From assembly GCA_026225945.1 (NCBI GenBank), contig JAMJFZ010003163.1:22879001-22943000 (forward strand): a DNA stretch of 64,000 nucleotides, written 5' to 3'. Made by a program: the position numbers and the translations under genes. Below the pieces are notes generated by a model. That model was not told the origin of the DNA. It made no database searches and saw only the letters and a program-made list of their open reading frames with translations. The stretch is from Cricetomys ansorgei (taxonomy: Eukaryota; Chordata; Mammalia; Rodentia; Nesomyidae). Below are positions 1 to 11,014 of the stretch, piece by piece. The first letter of the stretch is position 1. Each line of letters opens with the position of its first letter.

Positions 1-1298
1 TTGTCATACTCTCACCTCTCCTTAGCTCTGACCCAGCCTGAGGCCTTTGCAGGTATTCACGTTCGCCAAGGGCTCACGCTGCCATGCTGCTGCCAGTGCC
101 CTGGACGCCATAGGTGGCTAGTAAGCACCTCTGTACTTTCTAGGCATGTTGTCACCATACCATATGTCACTTTGCCTCGATGGCAGAGACTGGAAGAGAT
201 TGGATGCTGGGAGCTTTATTCTGAAGCAGGGACTATTACCAGAGGCCATGCGTCACTCTCGTGGGGCGTGACTTTGGCGGCCCACCCTTGCCTGGTGCAT
301 ATCTCTAGAAGTCAAGAGGCATAGATTCCAGGACATGGGCTTGCCAGTGACTTTCCTAAGCCAGGTCCTACCAACAGAAACAAGCTTCCATGCCCTTGGG
401 TTCTTGTGTGGGGGTTCTGACTAAGATCAAGAGTGGTCACAAGTGATTGGACCCAGAGCACAAGCCTCTAACTACATGTCTAAGGTCTGCCCTCTTTCAG
501 TGTCCAGTTTGCTTCTCTGCAGAGTTTGCAAGGCTGTGGGGCCAGGCCACCCAGCCCTGTCTAAAGTCTGAATTTTCTTCCATCCTTTCAGTTTTTAATT
601 CATTTATTTGCTCCTTCATTTATTCTGTACTAAGACATCACCTCCTAAGAGTCCTCCCTTTCTCTCCCCAGCTAATATGGCACCTTCTTTTTTCTCCTAA
701 ATCCTATTCTCCTCTATTTCTTTCCCTTATCCTGGACTCACCCAACCTCAGCTCCTCACCAGCTCTGCCACCAGCTCTCCTCCAGGAGAGTGTATACTGA
801 GCCATTCTGTTCCCCTCACCATTCCCACACTTCGAAAAGAACCGCGGTCCTAAGGATGAGCTCGGAAAGCATTTGTCTGAGTGGAAAATGTGGATTAAGG
901 TCACTCCCTAAGGGTTTTGCGATCCCCGGCTCTGGCTCTGGGTCGCAGACCGAGGCTCCTCTACGTGGAGTCGTAATGTAGACTACGGGGTCGTCAAGCA
1001 GTCTGCGCTTGGAAGAGGGGGATCTTTGTAGGGCACTCATGCTCATTCCATTTGGAAGTGGGGGCTCTCGCACTGGCGGAGTCCACCGAGACTCCTTGGA
1101 GAGCTTGCCCACCCAGCCCCACTTTGCAGCAGCATCCAGACACCCATGATCCGCTTCCCATGTGGAGGGTCTGCTCAAGAACTGGAGGAAGAAAGCTGCT
1201 TTAAAAGGTTTCTTTTAGACAAAGCAGGAGAGCAGTGTATCATGTACTAGAGTGGAGGTCCGTAAGCTTTCTCTGTAAGGATCAGACAGTAAGTATTT

Positions 1299-1299
<1 letters not shown>
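1..1299. other. Unique DNA, no gene recognised
   Basis: Single-copy-looking sequence with no recognisable repeat, exon or domain. A 107-codon frame open from the left edge (1-324, +) has no recognisable motif. The segment 830-1080 holds more CpG dinucleotides than its surroundings but is too short and mixed to call an island. Confidence 0.6.
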
Positions 1300-1344
<45 letters not shown>

Positions 1345-1353
1345 AGACACACA
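1300..1353. repeat. (CA)n microsatellite
   Basis: About 20 uninterrupted CA units pass into interspersed CAGA units. It abuts the 3' (tail) side of the minus-oriented ID element that follows, the usual birthplace of a microsatellite from a SINE tail. Confidence 0.95.
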
Positions 1354-1356
1354 CTC

Positions 1357-1424
1357 TGCTGGGGATCGAACCCAGGGTCTTGCGTATGCTAGATAAGCTC
1401 TCTACCACTGAGCTACAGCCCTAT
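1357..1424 (-). mobile_element. ID SINE (BC1/tRNA-Ala-derived)
   Basis: The + strand reads 'ggggatcgaacccagggtct' followed by 'ctctaccactgagctacag'. This is the reverse complement of the ID core with its internal pol III A and B boxes. Length and 5' end fit a near-complete ID unit. ID elements are rodent-specific, so this copy helps place the organism. Confidence 0.88.
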
Positions 1425-2099
1425 CCTGTTAGCAAATATTTCAAGCCTCATATGGTCTGTCTTTTGTGTCAGCTCTGCACTGTAACACAAAGCCATCAAC
1501 GCTGTGGTTGTAGTATGTACAACGCTGTATACTGTGTGGTAAGAAACTTTGTTTTATGGACACAAATTTCATATGATTTTCAGGTCCTGGGTAAGAGTTT
1601 CTTCTTTTACCTTTGACTCGTTTATTTTTAATAATTAAAAAAAACATAAAACCATCCTTAGCTCACTGGCCATGAAAAGAGACAGCTGAGAAGCAGGACT
1701 GGCCTGGAAGCCCCAATGTGCTGATTCCTGTAGGCATCGGAGCACCTGGGTTCAAGCTCTGTCTGGTCATCAGCTGAGGGTTAGCTTGTGCAGGTCAGCT
1801 GTGATGGCCTCTCCAGGCTGTTTCTCAATGGGGCCTGGGAGAAGGTAAAGGGGCCTGGGTTTCACATTCTCAGAGACTGGGAATTACAGACATTTTGCTA
1901 ATGAATGTAAGGGGAACTCTTGCTCTTCACCGGCTCCCAAACTCATTGCTGTTTTGGCTCTGCCCTGTCCCTTGCTAGTGGCTGAGAGGGTCTTTGAGTC
2001 TTTACAGAAGCTCGAGGACAAATGGATTTTGGTTGAGCCCAGGAGCATCACCCCAGCCATCCTCACCTCCTGTGGGGGCCCCTCACCATGCATGCCTGC
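1425..2099. other. Unique DNA, no gene recognised
   Basis: No repeat family recognised apart from an A/T-rich stretch at about 1617-1650. No exon-like signal. Confidence 0.55.
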
Positions 2100-2310
2100 C
2101 CCTCTTTCCTGCTGCCCTGCTTAACAAAGACAAAGACAGCAGTTGACACTGTAATGCTGAAAACTGCTTGTTTCAGAACATCCCAGTAAACAAGCCCGTC
2201 TTTGTTTTAATCCCAGCCTAGCTTACTGTAGTTAATTATAGGAATTTGTGGCTATTTATGTGAACCGAGGACAGGCGAAAACATTCATTTGTCGGCGGTT
2301 TAAGTGCTGG
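2100..2310. promoter_or_regulatory. Candidate regulatory element with SOX-like motif pair
   Basis: Unique sequence with two abutting ACAAAG sites (2124-2129, 2130-2135), a reverse-strand CTTTGT at 2200-2205 and a forkhead-like TAAACA at 2187-2192, followed by an AT-rich homeobox-like block (2228-2240). ACAAAG is the known HMG-box (SOX/TCF) core. That this is an enhancer is inference from motif density and lack of repeats. Confidence 0.35.
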
Positions 2311-2689
2311 GTGGGAATGGGCTCCAAGTGTAGAGAGGTGCAGGTAGCATCTGTCCTGGGGGACCGTGCAAGGTAGCAAGGGGCCGAAGTGTGTAATTAT
2401 CCCCACTGCTCCTGGAGAGAGGGAAGGCCCCCATGGAAAGTGACACCTAATGACTGTTTTCAGTCCAGCGGGTAAAGGGAAAGGCCTATCGTGAAGGCCA
2501 TTACCTGAGATGGAGTCTTGCACCTGCCAGGTGAACAGGGTTACTTCTGGGCCTGGCAGTGGCTGCCTTGTTCCTGTCCCAGCGGATCTGGGGGAGAGGA
2601 AGTACAGCCAAAGTTCCCAGGGGTGTGCAGATACGGTGGGGGCCCAGAGGCTGGAAGGTCTGGGTGCCGCCTCTTCTCCCTCTTCTCCA
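2311..2689. other. Unique DNA, no gene recognised
   Basis: GC-moderate single-copy sequence. A 200-codon minus-strand frame crosses it (2236-2838) but has no domain signature and also runs through the two regulatory-looking blocks, so I do not call it a gene. Confidence 0.5.
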
Positions 2690-2865
2690 GCCCCGGAGGA
2701 GCCACGGTTAGCTAGGAATGTTAACAAAGCGGAGACAGTGCTGGCTAAACAGAGGCTCCAAGACAATTCCTGGCCCAAACAAAGCTCCCAGGCCCCCACC
2801 CTCATAAGAAAACAAGCCAGGCCTTTGTGCACACTCAATAATTATCGCTTGCAATTACCCTAGTC
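2690..2865. promoter_or_regulatory. Candidate regulatory element with clustered SOX-like motifs
   Basis: ACAAAG occurs at 2724-2729 and 2779-2784, CTTTGT (the same site on the other strand) at 2823-2828 and ACAAT at 2763-2767. Homeobox-type AATAATTA and CAATTA follow at about 2838-2856. Four HMG-box-type sites within about 105 bp is dense for unique DNA. Function is inferred. Confidence 0.4.
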
Positions 2866-3579
2866 AGGGCTGTGCTGGGGCAGTAGGCCGGGTTTGGGGG
2901 AGTGTGCAGTTGGAAGGCCTAACCCTCAGTGGGGGCAGGGACACGGTACCTGCACTGGGGCCAGTTCTCTGGGATGCCACTTGCCTGGGAGCCACTGGCC
3001 AGAGGGACCCCAAAGACCTTAGGGGGCCTGCTCACGACTTCCCTGTACTAAATGTGTTCTCTGGGATCACTGGGAGCTCCAGTCACATCTCAGATCAAAT
3101 CCCCAGAGCCCCCCGCACCAGTGGCCTTTGGCTGCTGTATACAGGACTGGCGTGTGCTGAGATATTGTCTCCTGTGTGCTTGATCACTTGTGAGGTCCTT
3201 CCCTGTGCACACGGGCCCCCAGAGTTCAGCTCACCGTAACCCCTCTCCTTGTAGGCCTTCCAGACAATCCTAAAGTTGCATCTAAAACACCCCAGAGCCC
3301 AACATGAACTTGAACCAGACGTCCTTCCCACCTGTAGCTCTTGTTCTCCTAATCTTGCTCCACACCCAGGCACCTGACCCAGATCCCAATGTCTCCCGCC
3401 TCCTCCAGGAAACCTTCAGCCCTGTTCCACCCGAGGCTTGTCAATCCCTGGTACTGACTCTATTCTGTGGGTGAGAACACGTGTACATGCACGTAAATAC
3501 TATATACACACCACTGTGATTCTAGCACTCGGTTCTGAATTTAGTAATAACACGACAGAATTTATCATGATGTTGACCA
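2866..3579. other. Unique DNA, no gene recognised
   Basis: Single-copy sequence. No exon, promoter or repeat recognised. Confidence 0.5.
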
Positions 3580-3775
3580 TACCCACATTTACCGAGTGCT
3601 TACTATGTACCATGCACATTGCTAAGTTGTTTCCCACACATTTAATCACGCAGTCATCTTAAGAGGTAGATACCGTCTCTTGTCCCTGTTTTATACTTGA
3701 GAACTGGCTGCACAGAGAAGTGGAGTGACAAGTTCAAGGTCACAGAGCAGCAGCGGTGGAGGTGGTACTTGGGAG
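3580..3775 (-). mobile_element. MIR SINE
   Basis: Reads as the reverse complement of MIR: 'accgagtgcttactatgtac', then 'acatttaatcacgcagtcat', then 'caaggtcacagagcag'. The match covers most of the element, with divergence expected of a pre-eutherian insertion. Confidence 0.85.
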
Positions 3776-4107
3776 CCTGGGGTAACAGCTTGTGAGGGCT
3801 GCTCGGTTGATTCTGTGTTTTCTGAAGTCCATAGTCCGCCCTTGTGGAGTCTTGAAATCAGCTCTCAGTGGCAATATTTACACCATGGGAATCAGCAAGC
3901 ACAACGAATGAGGTCCGTCCTTCCCTTGCCCAGAATGCTGGCTGTCGAACCCTGACCAGCACATCACAAATGCGCTCACCCTGTCCCATCGCACAACCCA
4001 CGACCCTCCATTGCGAATTTTGTATTTCTCCAGTTGTCCTCCACAACCACAATGCCTGTTGTGCGGGAGGTGAGCCTGCACTCTGTCCACTCAAGACGGC
4101 AGGGGTT
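3776..4107. other. Unique DNA, no gene recognised
   Basis: Nothing recognised between the MIR and the old B1. Confidence 0.5.
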
Positions 4108-4236
4108 TGTTTTTATTTTACTCCATTTGATGGTCTCCTGACAATCTTAGCATTTAGGCCACACTGGCCTCCGACCGGAGATGGCTTGTTCTGGTCCCCT
4201 AAGTGCTAGGATTACAGGTGGATGGCACGGAGCTGG
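4108..4236 (-). mobile_element. Old, diverged B1 SINE
   Basis: Minus-oriented B1 remnant. The T-rich tail is at the left, and 'aagtgctaggattacaggtg' marks the conserved B1 core near its end. Many substitutions indicate an old copy. Confidence 0.7.
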
Positions 4237-5384
4237 GTTGAGAGCAGGAATTTAGTTCTTCACTATTGGGGACTGTGTGGGACCCTGGCTGAGTCCGTTA
4301 ACTTGGGCTGGGACAGGACATGAAACCAGCATGGCCCAAGTTTGGTTTGGTGGAGATTCCTGGTTCTTGTGAGGCTGGAGCCCTGGACAGCTGAATCACC
4401 CTGGACATTAGGATCCCTCCGGTGGGACTCTGCCAAAGGCCTCTCTCCACTGTCTGGTGGCCAGACAGAGCTGAGGACTACAGACAGGCCAATTAGAGGT
4501 CGGCTTTGTCTTGGTTTCAAAGATACCGAGAAAAGCGTGGATAATGTTAGCAGGAGTCAAAGTTAGCCCTTTGCTGAGGGCCCAGCGGGCTAGCTCGGGA
4601 AGCTATTTTGGTCTTCCTTGACTGGTGGCTTAGAGCAATTTGCTGGGCACCCATGGGCCAGAAGGTCCATGAGACTCCTGCCACCAACAGCTGCCTTTTT
4701 ACACCAGGATAATGATGGCTTCTGGGTGAGAGAGATCAATAGGGGCTAAAAATACGTTTCCGTCCCATCTGGATGCGGCTCCAGGCCTCTCGCTGACTCA
4801 GAGGCCCGGGTGAGTGGCAGAGTGGAAACCGCTGCACACTCCTGTAGTCTGCCTCCTGCCTCCTCAGGGCCCAGAACCCTCAGACCCCTACTGGGGAGAC
4901 CAGCAAGCAGTGTTGGGGCTCAGGGTGTCTTGAGGCACCTACTTCCTCACATGGCTCCTCAGAGCAGGCCCTCAGATGTTGATTGTGAAAGGAAGCCAGA
5001 CAGTGATCCCCTCAGGGCTCCGTGCTAGCCCGGAGCTGGACACTGTGAGCACAGGGGTTGGGGGGACATAGAATCTTCGGCTCTCAGGAGCTCACTGTCA
5101 GGGAGGAGACATATAGTTCTCTAAAAAGGCCAGGAGAGGCCCAAGGTCAGCAGAGCAAATATCTCCAAGGAGGCTCTTTTCTATCTCATCACTCAGGCAC
5201 AGGTGCCTGAGAGGCCTCATTGCACATGATGCTCCAGGAGTCTCCATGACATCATTACTGTAGCGTCCCACTCTACGTCCGAGCAAAGCAAAGCTAGCTC
5301 AAAAGCCACACTTCCACAATCACCCAAAGTAGCCAGTAGCTGAACCCGCTTTGGCCCTCAGCTTTCACGCATCCTAATGACCAG
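4237..5384. other. Unique DNA, no gene recognised
   Basis: Single-copy sequence without recognisable repeats or coding signal. Confidence 0.55.
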
Positions 5385-5580
5385 AGCTTGACAAACTTCC
5401 CCGAAGGGCTGGATGGTAAATACTGAGGCCTCAGGCTGTTGGTCCTATGGCAGATGCTCCACTCTGGCCCTACAGCACGATGCCAGCCATGGACCACGTA
5501 AATGGGCAGGCAAGGCTGTGTTCCAGTGAAACTTTATTGGCAAAGGAGGTGGCAGGATGGGTCTCGCTGGCTGCAGCTGA
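5385..5580. mobile_element. Ancient hAT-Charlie non-autonomous element
   Basis: Reads through the hallmarks of a common eutherian hAT MITE: 'gacaaacttccccgaagggc', 'tggatggtaaatactgaggc' and 'ctgtgttccagtgaaacttt'. This corresponds to the family that reads 'ggcaaactttttctgtaaag' ... 'gtgttccaataaaacttt'. A related copy in the opposite orientation lies at about 38.9 kb. I do not assign the exact family name. Confidence 0.75.
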
Positions 5581-5699
5581 CCCTTAAGATCTTATATCTT
5601 GAGGAAACAGATTCAGGGACTTAGAAGGCTGCCTCACTATACCTCACTATACAGTGGCAGGTTCTGCCTGAACCTGAAAGAGAAATGAAAGCCAAACCA

Positions 5700-5980
5700 G
5701 CACTTAATATTTTCCAGTAGTTAGAAAGGAAACAAGAAGCAGGTAAAAAATAGCTTTCATAATATACTTGATTTAACCCCACACATAAGGATTCTTATCA
5801 CCCTAACAGGTAATAAATACAACAAATTTCTAGCAAGATTTTTCCCATTCTATTTTCCTATTGAGCCACCCAATCTGATGCATATTTTATTTTTCTATTT
5901 TACCACACGTGCCAATTTATACTTGAGAGGTGCTAAGCTCTCAATTAGCCACACGTGGCCTAGAGGCTGCCTTTTAAGAC
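5700..5980. mobile_element. Ancient AT-rich hAT-type MITE fragment
   Basis: Matches the eutherian repeat containing 'agccacatgtggctagtggc' (here 'agccacacgtggcctagagg' at about 5948-5967). The upstream AT-rich body aligns in order: an 'aaaaagaaacaggtgaaatt'-type block, 'atttaaccca', and 'gtgtattttacacttacag'-like blocks. The family name is not certain. Confidence 0.6.
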
Positions 5981-6099
5981 AGTGTGTTAGTGGAGTAAAT
6001 ATAAAGTCTTTTGATCGGTATTGGATTAAATCTCTGGAGTAAGATACATATATGAGGACAATAGAAATGGGAGAAATTTCTGGGTGGGCGAGTGGATTA

Positions 6100-6535
6100 A
6101 GGTACTTAGAGAAACAGAACCAGTACAGTAAGTATACAGAAAAAATGTATTAGAAGTAATTGGTTAGACCCAAAGATCTGTAGCAGCCAAGCTGAGACTT
6201 GAGAGAGCCAGAGGTCTGGGGTTCAGGTTGAGTTCTGACCCTGAAATCCACAGGAGCTAATGTTTTAGTTCAGTTCAAATTCAAGAGAAAAAGCCCAAAT
6301 GTCCCCAAGTGGAAGCGTTCAGGCAGGAGGGGGTGCCTCTTATTCACAGGTAGGGTGGTCTTTCCATTAGGACCTTCCCCTGATCCACGAGGCCCACCCA
6401 CATCAAGCAGTGCAATCTGTCTGTCTCAGTATAAATATTCAAATATTAAGCTTGTCCCAGGCTGGTGTTTGATCAGATGTGCAGATGCTTCACAGTCCAG
6501 TCAAGTCCAAATTCCAAATTGACCACCATACCAGG
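6100..6535 (-). mobile_element. Ancient LTR-like (ERVL/MaLR-type) repeat
   Basis: Begins with 'agagaaacagaacc', followed by a 'ggaattggct'-like block (here 'gtaattggtt') and later 'aggcccacccacatcaagca'. These are in the order seen in a common eutherian interspersed repeat that ends with 'agtcaagt' and 'ttgac'. The copy is diverged. Class assignment is from memory of the family and could be wrong. Confidence 0.5.
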
Positions 6536-7621
6536 GAAGGCTCCCTGGAGAAAGAACTGTTCACACTGAGATCTCGAAGCAGAGAAAGAATTGATCACAT
6601 TGAGATTTAGAAAGAGAGAATGTCACACACAAAGAGAAGGATATTGCAAATCCACACAGAGGGAACAGCGAAGCCCAGGAGCATGAAGATATTTAAACAC
6701 AGTAAGCTTTTTGCAGAGGACTCTTTCTGGACTGTAGGGCCCAGGTCTGGGGATGGAGAGCCAGGGAAAAGGTCAGGATGGGCACTGCCAGAGTATTGGA
6801 AAGAGTTGCAGGACTTGATTCTGAGAGCAAAGTGACATTTGGCTGGATGGTAGCTTCTGCATCAGCACACAATGGAGTCTCTACAACACAGACACCACCC
6901 ACATAAACACTGCACACCACACATAGCACTAAGCGAACCCCGAACCCCGTGGTCTTGGTGAAAATTCAGTGTGGTTCCCAGAGCAGTAGCCCTAGCACCA
7001 CCTAGGAAGCGCTGGAAATGGAGCCACTTTGGATCCCAGTCCAGGCCCACAAGATTCCTGGACTATGCTTAAGGTTTGTGAACCCTGACTGCTTTTCGTG
7101 GGAACTGACAGAGGTTTAGTCCTGCCTCCTGCCAGCAGCCCTCGCCGCCCTTCCATGGCTCCACTGCCCAAAGCACTTAGAAAGTTTCCTGTTGCCGCTA
7201 CGGGCAAGCCAAACCGAACGGATATACCAACCCTGTTTCCTGTACCTTTGGTATTTTAAAGATTCCCTGGTTGGTTCTCCTAGAGCTGTTTCAGATCTTC
7301 GCTTTTCTTTCCCAGGGCAAAAATGGTAATGGTTCCTGCTGCCGGGCTGGCAGGTTCTGTAGTGAGCACTGAACAAATGGAGACCCAGTGGCCGCTGGCT
7401 GGACTTCAAAGGCACCCACTGTGGATGGGTAGGGGAGGCAGGATGCTCTAGGAGATGGGAGTTACATCATGGAGGAGAGAGTAAGCATATGATTGGGTTC
7501 GGTTTCAGCGTGAGCCAAGGCTGGCTGCCCAGCGCTACCCGCTCGCTCACTCTCTTCCAGTCCCAGGTTGGTGTTAGGACCTCAGGGTGCTTCTGGGCAG
7601 GAGAGGGGCTCCAGATTGTAT
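6536..7621. other. Unique DNA, no gene recognised
   Basis: Single-copy sequence. Several short open frames overlap on both strands without motifs. Confidence 0.5.
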
Positions 7622-7661
7622 GTGAGGGGTATCCTCACATCGTGAGGGGCATCCTCACGTC
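7622..7661. repeat. Two tandem 20-bp units, each a short hairpin
   Basis: Units 7622-7641 and 7642-7661 share the pattern gtgaggggYatcctcacRtc and differ at two positions. Inside each, gtgagg pairs with cctcac to give a 6-bp stem with a 5-base loop. Confidence 0.9.
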
Positions 7662-8014
7662 ACAGCTCCGAGATAAGACAGTGGTTCTGAGCACAGCTGA
7701 GCCATCCTGCAGTACAGCACCCCAGCACTCACTGAAGATGGCCAAGCTTAATGGTTTGGGCATTTCTGAGTGGCTGGATACTATAGCCCAAACACCAGGT
7801 CCACTCATAGCAAAAGGAGGAGGGGAAGATGTTGAAGGTGTACATGGAGAGCAGCTAGCCAGGGCCTTTCTGACCACCAAAGCATTTCAAGTAAGTGTAT
7901 AGCGTACACTCAGGGTTCCACCCAAAGGAGAGTGCACTATATGCCCCAGGCTTAGGACTTTCACATAGCCCACAGCACCCTCCTGATGGCTTGTAAGGCG
8001 GGCCTTTAAAGGAT
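7662..8014. other. Unique DNA, no gene recognised
   Basis: Holds the second half of a 137-codon + frame (7489-7902) with no recognised domain. No repeats seen. Confidence 0.5.
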
Positions 8015-8070
8015 CAGAAGCCATTTTGCAGATAAGAAATATGAAGCATGGAAAGGCTAAGGAGTTCATT
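8015..8070 (-). mobile_element. MIR fragment
   Basis: 'ccattttgcagataagaaat' followed by 'ggaaaggctaagga' matches the reverse complement of the MIR segment reading 'cctctctgtgcctcagtttc'. Only this short core is visible. Confidence 0.5.
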
Positions 8071-8099
8071 TTATGTCCTATAATCTGACAGGTTCAGTT

Positions 8100-8280
8100 T
8101 GGTTTTTATGTGTACTGGGAATTGAACCCAATGTCCTCATCTCTCCCTGTAGTTTTCACTAAGCTTTCCAGGCATGCTTTGAGCTTAGGTAGGTAGCTCA
8201 GGCTGGCTTTGAGCTTTCAATCCTCCTGCCTCAGCTTCCTCAGTGGCTGGGATTATGGACCTGTGCCACCATCCCAGCTT
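8100..8280 (-). mobile_element. B4-type SINE (ID-like plus B1-like halves)
   Basis: The left half ('tgggaattgaacccaatgtc') is ID-like. The right half ('ctcctgcctcagcttcctca' then 'gctgggattatgg') is B1-like, both in minus orientation. The fused arrangement is characteristic of the rodent B4/ID_B1 group. Confidence 0.75.
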
Positions 8281-8825
8281 GAACTGGACAGCTCTGAGTG
8301 CAGGGTTTGAAAGCATCCCCATTCTGATGCCCTGCTCTTCCTTCTCATGTAACGCCACTTCCATCTTTACAAGCACGGTGAACAGGAGGTTACCATGGCG
8401 CCTATCTAAGGTGCCATTCCAGAAGGTTCTCTGAGCATAGGAAGGCTTCTAGCTTCTGCCCCTGTCTTCCTGGTGTTTCAGGGCCAGTGAGACACAGCTG
8501 TGGAGGACCTTGGGAACTGCAGGCTGTACACTGAGCGCCGGGCAGCTCTTATGCTGCCTTAGGCACTGGACGGGGGTTACTATGGCTATCTTTTGGGTTC
8601 CTCAGAGATGCTGGAAGTTGAGATTTGTGTGTGAGATTTCCCCATCTGGAAATATCAAAAAGGAAGAGGGTTTGAAAGGAAACATCCCACTTTCCAGCAA
8701 AGCCATTTGCAGATTGGCAACCCTTGTACAACCAGGGCTCTTGGGGAGTCTCATACGGATGCAGAGAAACAGCCTTTTCTGCCTTCTGAGTCAGGCTGAG
8801 CCCTCATACCCAGGCTAGAAACTTC
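8281..8825. other. Unique DNA, no gene recognised
   Basis: No repeat, exon or strong regulatory signal recognised. Confidence 0.5.
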
Positions 8826-8945
8826 TTTGGCCTCCCTCCCCTCCTCTCCTCTCCATCCTCTCTCCCCATTCCTTTCCCCTTCTTTCCCCTCCATCCTCTC
8901 CCCTCCCTCTCTTTTTTCCTGTCTCCTATTTCTCTCCCTCTTGTT
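8826..8945. repeat. Polypyrimidine (C/T) tract
   Basis: About 120 bases almost entirely C and T on the + strand. It abuts the T-rich tail side of the following minus-oriented B1, so it probably grew out of the SINE tail. Confidence 0.9.
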
Positions 8946-8947
8946 CT

Positions 8948-9052
8948 TTCTAAACAGGATTTCAACATATAGACCAGGCTAGCCTCAAGCTGACCATTCT
9001 TCTGCCTCGGTCTCCTGAGTGCTGAGATTACAAGCCTGTGCCATAACATCTA
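8948..9052 (-). mobile_element. B1 SINE, diverged
   Basis: 'agaccaggctagcctcaagc' and 'ctgagtgctgagattacaag' mark a minus-oriented B1. Moderately diverged, ending near 9052. Confidence 0.85.
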
Positions 9053-9439
9053 TCGAAGCTAGAACTTTCTACGTTCACACAAGTACTAGGCATTGAAGTT
9101 CCTCTCTAAGAAACTATGAAGTCTGAGATCACGCCCCTCACCATTCAAACGTTCTAACCCAGGCCCCACTGTTTGTCAAAATATTAAAATATATCCAACC
9201 ATTAGTCAGTAAGTCCCTGTCTACAGCCCCCTGATAACTTCCAACTCCAGGCTCCCAAGTTTGCTTAGGAACCCCAGATTTCCTGCTATTTAGTGGGTAG
9301 CAGATGAAGTCTCACCTATCAGGAATCACTTGACATGTGCTCCAGGAAACCTGCTGGGCGTGTGGGAAGCATCAGTAAGTATTTGGAATATTATCCCTGT
9401 TGCTACCACTCAAAGGGCCTTTCCCCTCCACTTGTTAAT
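9053..9439. other. Unique DNA, no gene recognised
   Basis: No recognisable feature. Confidence 0.45.
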
Positions 9440-9725
9440 ATTAACTACTTTTGTGTTGCTGTGGCCACAGTCATTTGGGCTCACAGACTGTAGGAATTTC
9501 AGACCTTCATTGAGGGGAAGGCTTGGCAGAGCCACTCAGGTCGTGGCAGTGGGTGTGGGGAATGGAGGCCGAACAGGAAGCAGAGAACACGACAGAAAGC
9601 AGGGTGGGTATAAGCCACAACTAGTGGTCCACTTCGTCTGGCAAAGGCCACCTCCTGAAGGCTCCACAGCAGCTTTCAGTGCGAGAATCTGTGAGGGACT
9701 TTTCAGATTCAAACTGTAACAGGGC
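9440..9725 (-). mobile_element. Possible MaLR-type LTR remnant
   Basis: 'ttttgtgttgctgtggccac' near the start, an 'aggaagcagagaacacgaca' block in the middle and 'ggccacctcctgaaggctcc' near the end follow the order of rodent MaLR-type LTRs in minus orientation. Divergence is heavy and the borders are guesses. Confidence 0.4.
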
Positions 9726-10529
9726 TCCTCCGCAAGATCATGAAGTGCCCCACCCCCGCCCCACGCACCCCATCGTACAGCCTCTTCGTCCTCTTCCTTC
9801 TGTGCCCTCTTCCTCCAGGGTGGAGCTGGCTCTGTCAAATGAACCCCTCTCAGAGCCCCCTGCATCTGATAGGCTCTTTCTCTGGGCTGGAAACAGGGGC
9901 ATAAGGCAAGGTACTCATTTTTAGGGAAATGGCAGGTGTCCGAGGACACGGGAACTCTTTCTTTCAAAGCCTCTGGGGACAGGGCGAGCTCCCATTGGGA
10001 GAAATCATCCCTGCACGCCTTCAGAGGGACAAGAAACATTTCAACTGTGTTTCCCGTGACGGAGAGCTGCTCTCTCCCATCACTTCCCGTCTGCTGTGTC
10101 TAAGAGATTTTTGCCCTCATTTGGACAAATTGGGGGGAAAATGATGCAGATGAGGAAATCTCTTCTGGCACTTTTGTCCCCTCAGGGAGACACAGGGAGC
10201 ACACCCGGGGAAGAAGGCTCAGGAAAATCACTTTTGAAGTTGCTCCTGGCCTGGCACGGCACAGTCTAAAGGTCTTAGAGAGGAGGTGGCAGGTGACTAC
10301 CATGGCTTCGGCAGCAGGGCCTGTGGCTACGGAATCCTGCACAGGCAGGGTGCTCCTCCTTCTGCCACTTTTTCCTGTGGAAGCCTTCTCGCTGGAAGGA
10401 GAATACATGGGCAGCGTGTGTGTAGGGGTCCCTGTCATTTGCCGCTCTCTCTTAAGAGACCCAGTTTGATACATAGGTGGTCTCCACATATACCCCAAAG
10501 GCTGGGAGGGTTACTGGACCCAACTCTTG
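9726..10529. other. Unique DNA, no gene recognised
   Basis: Single-copy sequence. A 167-codon minus frame (9536-10039) overlaps the LTR-like remnant and lacks domain features. Confidence 0.5.
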
Positions 10530-10640
10530 TGCACAGAAGTAGAAACTGAGGCCTAGAGGGGAAGAATTTAGGGATTGTGCTATGGTAGTTAGCGACAGAA
10601 CCAAGGCCCATAGGTTGGGTCCTGACTGGATACACCAGAG
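10530..10640 (-). mobile_element. MIR fragment
   Basis: 'agtagaaactgaggcctaga' is the minus-strand MIR core, followed by a degraded match to the 'agctagtaagtggcagagcc' segment. Confidence 0.6.
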
Positions 10641-11014
10641 GTGTCTCGGCAGCCTCTCCTGACCTTTTCCAGGCACACAATGGCCTGGTGACATTTTCCA
10701 ACCTGCCAACATCTCCTATGCTGTGTTTAAGGCTGTGGCTTCCTGGCAGAGTGCACTAGATCTTCGAAGGGCTGTGGGGGACTGAGTCGGACCCCCAGGC
10801 TAGAGCATCCTCTCTCTGTGTTTCTCCCATGTCTATATTTTTGTGTATCTAGTACATGTTAGTACTATGCACAGTCAAGTCTCCCAAGTAGGAAGCGTGT
10901 GCAGGAGGCAGCCATTGCCAAGGGCACCCCAGGCGCTCTGAGAGGCTCTCAGAAGAGGATGGATAATGTCATTAGCTGACACCTCCTGAAACTCGAAGGC
11001 TCTCTTCCAAGCTT
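10641..11014. other. Unique DNA, no gene recognised
   Basis: Nothing recognised. Confidence 0.45.

Noticed and set aside
1357..1424. tRNA-Ala gene
   Set aside because: It is the ID SINE core; boxes are tRNA-like but the cloverleaf is not preserved.
2236..2838. 200-codon minus frame
   Set aside because: Overlaps two regulatory-looking blocks and has no domain or codon pattern that I can support.
9440..9725. Assignment to a named ORR1 or MT subfamily
   Set aside because: Too diverged to name; left as a low-confidence MaLR-type remnant.
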